Assembly: GCF_039062465.1 (NCBI RefSeq)
Contig: NZ_JBCLNF010000012.1
Span: 1-27,833, forward strand
Direction of reading: 5' to 3'
From: Parolsenella sp958406235
GTDB taxonomy: Bacteria > Actinomycetota > Coriobacteriia > Coriobacteriales > Atopobiaceae
Length of the DNA: 27,833 bases
The notes under the pieces were generated by a model. That model was given only the letters and a program-made list of their open reading frames with translations. It made no database searches and had not been told where the DNA came from. Within the stretch, counting starts at the first letter, position 1. Each line of letters starts with the position of its first letter. The translations under genes were made by a program, and so were the position numbers. Of the stretch, positions 21,696-27,833 are shown in pieces.

Positions 21696-23642
21696 CTAGA
21701 TCGAGCGCCCGCCCCCAATTGCAGACTTCGCCCATTGTAAAGCTTGTTCAAGGCCCTCCGCCGCAAGGGGAAGGACCACGATGGCAAAGGGCAACACATA
21801 GACGGCCTTTGCCTCCCAAAGCAGGTAGCAGCCAAACCCCGTAAAGAAGGTCGCAGCAATGAGCAGGGTCGCGCACGTCACGGAACCACCGCCCACGCAC
21901 ACGTCAGGAGTCGGGGCGACGTCATGTCGCCGTGCGCCCGCAGAGGAGCCGACGCCGCCAGTCGGGTCAGCCGCAGGCGCGCCCGCAGAGGAGCCGACGC
22001 CGCCAGCCGGGTCAGCCGCAGGCACGCCCGCGACCTCCTTCCCCTCGCTGCCCCTCCCCCATCTACGGCAGGCCCAGGCCACATAGCCAAACGCAGCGGC
22101 GAACTCAACCGTCTGGTAGCCGTCGAGCAGGTAGGTCAGCCACGAGGAAATGGCGCCCAGGGGCTTGCTCGCATCCCCCAGGTTGAGGCGTCCGCCACCG
22201 GGGATCCCGCACATCGAGAGGTAGTAGAGAGACTGATAGGTCGGGTCCGCCCACTCCGTAGCGAGTTTGATGGAGAAGAAGCGAGTCGCGTAAGAGGGGT
22301 CGGAGACGAACTCGGTGACGTCCGCCGCGATCTCCCCAGCAGCGATCTCATTCTGAATGTCGGCGCTCTCGCCCGAGAAGAACCACGTGGCGTTGGCGTG
22401 ATTGGACCAGCCGCCAGGCGCGAACTCGGGCGCGCCACCGTCTACGCTCACGTAGAACTCGCCCGCACCCATGCGAAGCCCGAGCTCGAGGTGGTTAAGC
22501 GTGGTCAAGGCATCACCAAACTCATAGCCAGAGACCGCACGAAGTGCCTCGAAGGGCAAACCCGCCGCGGAGCGCGCGAGGAGCACGACGGAAAGGCACG
22601 CCGCAAGGCCCCAAGCACTCTTGCGGCTGACGGCAAGTACGAGCCATGCGAGCACGGCGGCGATTGCGAAGAGCACGAAGGTCGCCTTGACGCAAAGCGC
22701 AAGAACGAGCGGCACGAACGAAAGCGCCAGCCACCTGAGGGTAACGCCCAGCTCAACCGCCCGCATCGCGCGAGCCTGTAGGGCGAGGAAGGCGAGCGCG
22801 AAGCCACAACCCATCGCGTTTCCGTAGAGGAACGCGGAGAGCCAGTACATCGGCAGGCACATGGCCACGAGCACCCAGAGGATGCGGCGCGCACCCGCGC
22901 TCGCCCCAACGTTCGACCCCAGGTCGAGCAGCGCCCACACGCCGAGGCAGGTCACCAGCGACGACAGCAGCTGGAAGACCATGTAGGAGTATTCGCCAAA
23001 CGCGAGACGAAGCGCATACATGATCCAGAAGAGCGATGCCTGGAACGGATAGCAGCAGAAATAAAGACGCGCGTCAGTGAAGAGCGTCCCGTACGGGCCG
23101 GAAAACGCCGCCGCGACGTCCCCTCCCTCAATCGCCTTATGGACAAAGTCGCGAATCATCCACGAGTCGCCCCAATAGGTATCGCGCGCCTGGATGCCCA
23201 GAATCATCAGCACCTGGAAGGCGAGCGCACCAAGGATAAGCGCCCTCGTGGCACGCGGCCCATCGAGGACGCCGCCGTGGCGCCAAGCCACATAGCACAA
23301 GGCCGCGGTCGCCACGCTGCCAACGGCGCCCGCGATTAGGGACGCCTTAGGGCCCGCCCAGGTGTAGATCGACATGGATTGCGTGAGGTTGCCGTCCTCC
23401 GCGCCCACCATGAGCCAGACGGTGGAAAGCACCACCACGAGAAGGACCACGCCGAGCATGAGCGCGCACAGCGCGAGGCCGAGACGGGCGAGGCCATCGC
23501 CGACGCGGCGCCAGCGATCGCCATCGTTAAAAGCACTGGAGCGCTCGGGGAGTCGGGCCACCTTTCGCGCGATGGTCCTACCCGGCAGGGACTGATGCAC
23601 GGCGCCATCCGTCGCGGGCATCATCGCGTTATCCGAGCTCAC
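21696..23642 (-). CDS. Probable GT-C membrane glycosyltransferase
   Basis: The 648-residue product has a cytoplasmic N terminus and about eleven membrane segments. After one of the first spans it has RDTYWGDSWMIRDF, an acidic loop typical of PMT/ArnT-like GT-C enzymes. Near the C terminus EAKAVYVLPFAIVVLPLAA resembles the closing segment of many Gram-positive GT-C proteins. A flexible loop before the last two spans contains a perfect in-frame 15-residue duplication rich in Gly, Ser and Ala. The GTG start overlaps the stop of the upstream gene by four bases (GTGA), showing coupling. Such enzymes move sugars from polyprenyl carriers to surface glycans or proteins; donor and acceptor are unknown. 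Confidence 0.75.
   Translation of the reverse strand: MSSDNAMMPATDGAVHQSLPGRTIARKVARLPERSSAFNDGDRWRRVGDGLARLGLALCALMLGVVLLVVVLSTVWLMVGAEDGNLTQSMSIYTWAGPKASLIAGAVGSVATAALCYVAWRHGGVLDGPRATRALILGALAFQVLMILGIQARDTYWGDSWMIRDFVHKAIEGGDVAAAFSGPYGTLFTDARLYFCCYPFQASLFWIMYALRLAFGEYSYMVFQLLSSLVTCLGVWALLDLGSNVGASAGARRILWVLVAMCLPMYWLSAFLYGNAMGCGFALAFLALQARAMRAVELGVTLRWLALSFVPLVLALCVKATFVLFAIAAVLAWLVLAVSRKSAWGLAACLSVVLLARSAAGLPFEALRAVSGYEFGDALTTLNHLELGLRMGAGEFYVSVDGGAPEFAPGGWSNHANATWFFSGESADIQNEIAAGEIAADVTEFVSDPSYATRFFSIKLATEWADPTYQSLYYLSMCGIPGGGRLNLGDASKPLGAISSWLTYLLDGYQTVEFAAAFGYVAWACRRWGRGSEGKEVAGVPAADPAGGVGSSAGAPAADPTGGVGSSAGARRHDVAPTPDVCVGGGSVTCATLLIAATFFTGFGCYLLWEAKAVYVLPFAIVVLPLAAEGLEQALQWAKSAIGGGRSI
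21935..22024. repeat. 45-bp in-frame tandem duplication
   Basis: Two adjacent 45-bp units (21935-21979 and 21980-22024) share 43 positions and encode a 15-residue repeat of the form AADP-GGVGSSAGA in a loop of the GT-C protein. The length is a multiple of three, so the frame is kept. Confidence 0.92.
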
Positions 23643-25378
23643 GAGACAGCCACATCCGTCGTGGCCACATCCGTCGTGGCGGTATCCGTTACAGCGGCGT
23701 CAGCCGCAGGCGCATCCGCCACGGGCGCATCCGCCACGACGTCGCTCGCCATGGTGCCGGAAGGCGCGTGATAGGCCACAATCGACTTCTTGCCATACCA
23801 CTGACAGAGACGGTAGTTGATGTAGTTGTCCATGTTGTCACGGATGTCGCCCATGAGCAGGACGTGCGGCACGTTGGTGTAGAACGGCACGCGGAGCTCG
23901 TCTGCGGTCGAGGTCTCAATGGTCGCGAGACGATCCTCGACCTGGGCGTCATATGCGGCGGCCTGCCCGGAGATAATCGAGCGCGCTGCGGAAACACTCG
24001 AAAGTTCCTCGCCCATATCCTTATCGGTAGCCATGGAGCCCACGACGCACGCAAACACCAGGATTACGAGGCCAGCCGCGATTCCAACGTGCTGAGCCGT
24101 CATAACGTGGCCGCGCGTCGAACCCGCACCCAGCTCACGGCGACGCGCCGCAATCCAGCCACAGAACCAGAAGACGTTCAGAACGACAAGCACCACGAAC
24201 AAATCGAAGCGGCAGTTCTGAACGCGGCCAGGGCCCACCGTTCCCTCCGCCCAGAACGTGGGCGTGAAGCTCGTGGCAAACAGCGCGATCGAACCGGCGG
24301 CGACGAGGGCGGGCATGGGGAAACGCCAGCCGCGCTCGGCGGCGCGGACGCAGACGCGCACGGCAATGACGGCTGCAAGCACCGCAAGGAGCAGCACGAG
24401 ACCGCCGGTCCACTCCTCCAGATACTGGAACGCCGCAAGCGACGACTTCACGATGGTGCCGACAACCCCCGCGGAGTCCTCGGGGAACTGCGTCTGCTGA
24501 CGAACTTCGTTGCCGGGAGCGGCAAGCGACAGCGCAAGTCCCACGACCAGGAGTCCAAACGGCGCAAGGACATCAGACGAGGCCCGCCTACGGCGGGCAA
24601 TCAGCACGACGAGCACGCAAGTCATGACCTCCACCACAACGAGCGCCGTAACGAAGTTGCCACCCGCAACGAACACGGCGAGCACGCACGCCCAGATCTT
24701 GGCCCCTCGAGGAACCGTGCGGCAGGCGGGATCGGCGATGCGCGCCACGCAACCCAGGAGGGCAAGTGCGGCGGCGTGGTAGGTGGTGTAGTAGACGGCG
24801 CTGTTAAACCAGAAGATACCCTCGACGGGGCTCGGTTGCAGAAGGAGCTGGACGGCTACCGTCACGCAGGACAGCCCCAGCCAGGCACCCCTCTCGGCAC
24901 CAAGCAGCTCGACCATGACGACATGCGTGAAGAAGAAGGTGCCGGCGACGAGGCTTGCGAGTACGAGCGGCGCGGCGATCACGTAGAACTGCTCTCCAAA
25001 GACGCTCGGCTCGAGCGCCATGAGGAAGATCGCGGAGTAGGTGCCCTGCCAGTCGAACCAGGCATTCCCCGCCTGCTGAAGCGCGGTAATCAACGCGACG
25101 CCGATGTTGCCCGTCCTCTGAAGTGCGAGATGCGCCCACACGCCATAGTGCCAGTCATCCGCATAGGAGTGGTTGTACGCGCTGATGAGCACGAGGGGCA
25201 CGAGAACGGCCACCAGCAGCGCGACCCCGGCGACCCCGACGGCCGTCATGGCGCGGGGTTCGCGCGGGTGGCCATCACGCTTGGGACACTTCATCTCGCG
25301 CTTTGTGCCTTCATGCTCGGCGCGGCGATGACGCGCGCGCCCATAGGACCCCTCCGGGGCCACGACACAACTCTCCAT
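23639..25378 (-). CDS. Polytopic membrane protein (DUF6056-like)
   Basis: The 579-residue product has a basic, probably cytoplasmic N terminus (to about 45), around twelve membrane segments and an extracytoplasmic C-terminal region. YNHSYADDWHYG after the first span resembles the acidic motif of DUF6056/GT-C-like surface glycan proteins. The last 32 residues are a degenerate pentapeptide repeat (six units such as VADAP and TTDVA). The ATG at 25378 is chosen because AAGGG lies 6-7 nt upstream; GTG at 25402 is open but has no ribosome site. It is the first gene of the three-gene membrane operon and overlaps the second by four bases. Function is unknown; glycopolymer synthesis is an inference. 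Confidence 0.7.
   Translation of the reverse strand: MESCVVAPEGSYGRARHRRAEHEGTKREMKCPKRDGHPREPRAMTAVGVAGVALLVAVLVPLVLISAYNHSYADDWHYGVWAHLALQRTGNIGVALITALQQAGNAWFDWQGTYSAIFLMALEPSVFGEQFYVIAAPLVLASLVAGTFFFTHVVMVELLGAERGAWLGLSCVTVAVQLLLQPSPVEGIFWFNSAVYYTTYHAAALALLGCVARIADPACRTVPRGAKIWACVLAVFVAGGNFVTALVVVEVMTCVLVVLIARRRRASSDVLAPFGLLVVGLALSLAAPGNEVRQQTQFPEDSAGVVGTIVKSSLAAFQYLEEWTGGLVLLLAVLAAVIAVRVCVRAAERGWRFPMPALVAAGSIALFATSFTPTFWAEGTVGPGRVQNCRFDLFVVLVVLNVFWFCGWIAARRRELGAGSTRGHVMTAQHVGIAAGLVILVFACVVGSMATDKDMGEELSSVSAARSIISGQAAAYDAQVEDRLATIETSTADELRVPFYTNVPHVLLMGDIRDNMDNYINYRLCQWYGKKSIVAYHAPSGTMASDVVADAPVADAPAADAAVTDTATTDVATTDVAVS
23651..23740. repeat. 15-bp repeats at the end of the DUF6056-like gene
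   Basis: Six consecutive 15-bp units run up to the stop codon region. 23651-23665 and 23666-23680 are identical, and 23711-23725 and 23726-23740 differ at two positions. They encode the terminal pentapeptide repeat. Confidence 0.85.
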
Positions 25379-25483
25379 GCAATTCCCTTCAGTCATGTCC
25401 ACAGTTTAAGGCAGGCGCGCCTCAAGCGATGTGGACGCGACGTTAACTCACCCGCGCGCTCAACGCTCCACCACGATTTAGCA

Positions 25484-25489
25484 GATAAT
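25484..25489 (+). promoter_or_regulatory. Candidate -10 box of the PBP gene
   Basis: GATAAT (25484-25489) matches the -10 consensus at five of six positions. A weak -35 (TCAACG) lies 18 bp upstream. Transcription would start near 25496, about 27 nt before the ATG. The gap from 25379 to here must also hold the divergent promoter of the membrane-protein operon, which I could not define. Confidence 0.45.
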
Positions 25490-25522
25490 GGGTAAGTCTG
25501 TGTACCTGTATTGGAGGACTGC

Positions 25523-27673
25523 ATGGGAATTCGCAACCGTCGCGCCCGCGCCCACTCTAAGACGCACATCGTTGGCTTTTCCGCCGCCGGCGTCCTGGGT
25601 TTCCTGGTGCTGCTCGCCATCGCTCTCGCCGTCTCTCTCGGCGCCGTGATCGAGTCCTGGCTCCAGGACCTGCCTGACTACACCTCCGCCGACGCCTACC
25701 TCGTCGCCGAGCCGAGCGAGGTCTATGACGCGGACGGCAACGTCATCGCGACGTTCTATCTCGAGAACCGCCGCTCCATCTCGCAAGACGAGGTCTCTCC
25801 CTACGTCTGGAAGGGCACCGTCGACGTCGAGGACGAGCGCTTCTACAGCCACAACGGCGTCGACCCCATCGGCATTGGCCGAGCCGTCATCTCACAGCTC
25901 TCCGGCCGCTCCGAGGGTGCCTCGACCATCACCCAGCAGCTCGTGCGCAACACGGTCCTGTCTGACGAGCAGTTCGAGAAGTCCCTCAAGCGCAAGATCC
26001 GCGAGGCCTACATCGCCGTCGAGATGGAGAAGACCTACTCCAAGGAACAGATCCTGTTGATGTATCTCAACACGATCTACTACGGTCATGGTGCCTACGG
26101 CATCGAGGCCGCAAGCATCACCTACTTCAACAAGCATTGCAGCGAGCTCACGCTCGCGGAGGCGGCCACGCTCATCGGCCTGCCCAACTCGCCCTCCTAC
26201 TATGACCCCACGCAAAACCCCGACGCCGCCAAGGAGCGCCGCAACAAGGTTCTCGACAACATGCTGCGCCTCGGCGACATCACGCAGGAGGAGCACGACG
26301 CCGCGCAGGCTGAGGACCTCGTGCTCAACCTCGGCAACACGAACATGGATAGCCAGGGTACCTACCCCTACTGGACCAACTACATCAAGGGCCTGCTCGA
26401 GGGCGACTTCTCGCAGGACACCATCGTCCAGAGCGGCCTTAAGATCTACACCACGCTTGACCCGACCTACCAGGATGCCGCTCAAAGCGCGGTCGAGCGC
26501 ATGCTCGACGAGACGGGCAACCCCGACAACGACGGAGCGCTCGTCGCGATCGACCCACAGACCGGCTACATCAAGGCCATGGTCGGCGGTCGTGACTTCT
26601 ACGCGGATTCCGACACCGCCCAGGTCAACGCTGCGACGTCGAACGCCAAGCAGACCGGCTCGAGCTTCAAGATGTTCACGCTCGTCGCCGCACTCAAGGC
26701 GGGCATGAACCCCACCACCAAGATCAACTGCAACTCCCCCATCCAGGTCAACAATTCCTGGAAGGTCCAGAACGCCGATAACGAGCCCTACGGCACCCTC
26801 AGCCTCGCCGATGCCACCGCCATCTCCTCGAACACCGGATACGTTCAGGTCGGTATGGCCGTCGGCGTCGACAACGTCGTCCAGACCGCCCACGACATGG
26901 GCATCTCGAGCGACCTCGACCCCTACGGCTCCACGATCCTCGGCGCCAACGGTTGCTCCCCGCTCGAGATGGCGGAGGCCTACGCCACCCTCGCGAGCGG
27001 TGGCCTTCACCGCGACGCCGTCGCCATCAGCAAGATCGAGGACCGCAACGGCAACGTCGTCTACGAGCACAAGGACAGCCCCACGCGCGTCCTCGACGAG
27101 AGCGTCGCCAAGGTCGCCGTCCAGACGCTCGAGGGTGTCCTCACCTACGGCCGCGGCACGGCCAAGCAGCTTCCCGGCCTCCTCACCATCAACCAGCCCG
27201 TCGCCGGAAAGACCGGCTCTACCGACAACCTCGAGAGCCTCTGGTTCTGCGGCATCACGCCCCAGGTCTCCGTCGCCGTCTGGACGGGCCACAAGGACGG
27301 AGACTACACGGTAAGGCTCGGCTACGGCGCAGGCGCGCACCCGTTCCAGACGTCGAACAAGGCCTTCGCCTACTTCGTCAACGCCGTCCTGTCAGACACC
27401 CCGCGTGCGGACTGGCCGATGGCAAGCGCGTCCGATCCCTCCTACAAGCCCAATACGAGCTGGAAGTTCTCCAACACGAGCGCCGGCGAGAACGACCCGG
27501 ACGCCGCGACCACGGAGGCAGCGACGACCGAGGCCGCCACGACGGAGAACGCGACGGCCCCGACCGAGCCCACGCCGGCGCCCGAACCCACTCCGACGCC
27601 AACGCCGGCGCCCGAGCCTACGCCTTCCCCGGAGCCGACTCCCGACCCCGACACGCCAACCGAGGGACAGTAG
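25523..27673 (+). CDS. Class A penicillin-binding protein (GT51 plus transpeptidase)
   Basis: The 716-residue bifunctional enzyme polymerises lipid II and cross-links peptidoglycan outside the membrane. It has a basic N terminus, one membrane anchor (about 17-43), a GT51 domain with EDERFYSHNG (catalytic Glu103), GASTITQQL (132-140) and KIREAYIAVEMEKTYSKEQI, and a transpeptidase domain with SSFK (nucleophile Ser380, Lys383), SSN (435-437) and KTGS (563-566). The last 50 residues or so are a Thr/Glu/Pro/Ala-rich tail with EPTP-like repeats, probably disordered in the wall. GGAGG lies 5 nt before the ATG. Its lipid II substrate is amidated by the MurT/GatD pair encoded in this window. No terminator follows; an insertion sequence begins 58 bp downstream. 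Confidence 0.96.
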   Translation: MGIRNRRARAHSKTHIVGFSAAGVLGFLVLLAIALAVSLGAVIESWLQDLPDYTSADAYLVAEPSEVYDADGNVIATFYLENRRSISQDEVSPYVWKGTVDVEDERFYSHNGVDPIGIGRAVISQLSGRSEGASTITQQLVRNTVLSDEQFEKSLKRKIREAYIAVEMEKTYSKEQILLMYLNTIYYGHGAYGIEAASITYFNKHCSELTLAEAATLIGLPNSPSYYDPTQNPDAAKERRNKVLDNMLRLGDITQEEHDAAQAEDLVLNLGNTNMDSQGTYPYWTNYIKGLLEGDFSQDTIVQSGLKIYTTLDPTYQDAAQSAVERMLDETGNPDNDGALVAIDPQTGYIKAMVGGRDFYADSDTAQVNAATSNAKQTGSSFKMFTLVAALKAGMNPTTKINCNSPIQVNNSWKVQNADNEPYGTLSLADATAISSNTGYVQVGMAVGVDNVVQTAHDMGISSDLDPYGSTILGANGCSPLEMAEAYATLASGGLHRDAVAISKIEDRNGNVVYEHKDSPTRVLDESVAKVAVQTLEGVLTYGRGTAKQLPGLLTINQPVAGKTGSTDNLESLWFCGITPQVSVAVWTGHKDGDYTVRLGYGAGAHPFQTSNKAFAYFVNAVLSDTPRADWPMASASDPSYKPNTSWKFSNTSAGENDPDAATTEAATTEAATTENATAPTEPTPAPEPTPTPTPAPEPTPSPEPTPDPDTPTEGQ

Positions 27674-27731
27674 TCCTTTCGAGCCTGTCCTCCGGCCAGT
27701 GAAAACACGAACGCCCGTCTGCTTCGTGAAC
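27674..27731. other. Short gap between PBP stop and IS end
   Basis: It contains a weak inverted repeat (CACGAA at 27706-27711, TTCGTG at 27723-27728) with no T-run after it. The insertion sequence end follows within four bases. Confidence 0.4.
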
Positions 27732-27833
27732 TGCACCCCAAAACTTGGACGGCATAAATAAGAACTACGCCGCAAGGGACTGTCTCCGGAACTCCTCCGG
27801 GGTCAGTCCCTTCAGTTTGACCTGGCGCCTCCT
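27732..27833 (-). mobile_element. IS3-family insertion sequence, terminal part
   Basis: The sequence starting TGCACCCCAAAACTTGGAC (27732-27750) has the TG start and composition of an IS3-family terminal inverted repeat. It lies 14 bp past the stop codon of a transposase end. The element continues beyond the window, so the other end and the target duplication cannot be checked. Confidence 0.8.
27765..27833 (-). CDS. IS3-family transposase (OrfB), C-terminal end only
   Basis: The last 22 codons and a TAG stop are present. The translated end, KLKGLTPEEFRRQSLAA, is the characteristic C terminus of IS3/IS150-group transposases, just past the integrase core. The rest of the gene lies outside the window. 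Whether it is intact cannot be judged. Confidence 0.82.
   Translation of the reverse strand, partial: RRRQVKLKGLTPEEFRRQSLAA

Noticed and set aside
25892..27340. 482-codon frame antisense to the PBP gene
   Set aside because: Shadow of the GC-rich PBP coding frame: Val/Asp/Gly/Leu-rich, with no recognisable domain.

Overview
The window looks like chromosomal DNA of a high-GC Gram-positive gut or oral actinobacterium, most likely a member of the Coriobacteriia (Olsenella/Collinsella relatives). This rests on the GC-rich code, the MurT/GatD pair, the alkaline-shock (AmaP-DUF2273-Asp23) block, the YebC-Lgt-dCTP deaminase-NifU-U32 order and the DUF559-type nuclease gene. It is inferred from protein character, not from a database search. 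Most genes lie on the minus strand.

Layout from left to right. 37-3649: aspS and an O-acetylhomoserine sulfhydrylase-type PLP enzyme, each with a clear rho-independent terminator. 3858-6471: a GH3 lipoprotein of the NagZ type, divergent from an M20 amidohydrolase. 6588-10491: a compact minus-strand operon amaP > DUF2273 > asp23-like > murT > gatD, which joins an envelope-stress module to the enzyme that amidates lipid II. 10513-16404: yebC, lgt, dcd, two tandem NifU-type Fe-S scaffold genes and a long U32 family protein, all on the minus strand. 16440-18180: an AT-richer island with a 256-bp element bounded by 54-bp imperfect inverted repeats and one gene for a two-domain DUF559 nuclease-like protein. 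18335-19749: tyrS with a nine-unit repeat array at its 3' end. 19890-25378: three consecutive genes for large multi-spanning membrane proteins, probably GT-C glycosyltransferases or glycopolymer enzymes. 25523-27673: a class A penicillin-binding protein on the plus strand. 27732-27833: the end of an IS3-family insertion sequence that runs off the window.

Much of the gene content serves the cell envelope: lipid II amidation, transglycosylase/transpeptidase, muropeptide glycosidase, lipoprotein lipidation and polytopic surface-sugar enzymes. The remainder is translation (aspS, tyrS, yebC, probably U32), Fe-S assembly and nucleotide metabolism.

The most unusual signal is a recurring one. Short degenerate tandem repeats (15-65 bp period) sit at or just past the stop codon of at least six genes. 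At three of them (tyrS, the GH3 gene, dcd) the repeat unit contains the gene's own stop codon, so stop-like triplets recur at the same position in downstream units. The units differ completely in sequence from gene to gene, which suggests a local duplication process at gene 3' ends and not a dispersed repeat family.
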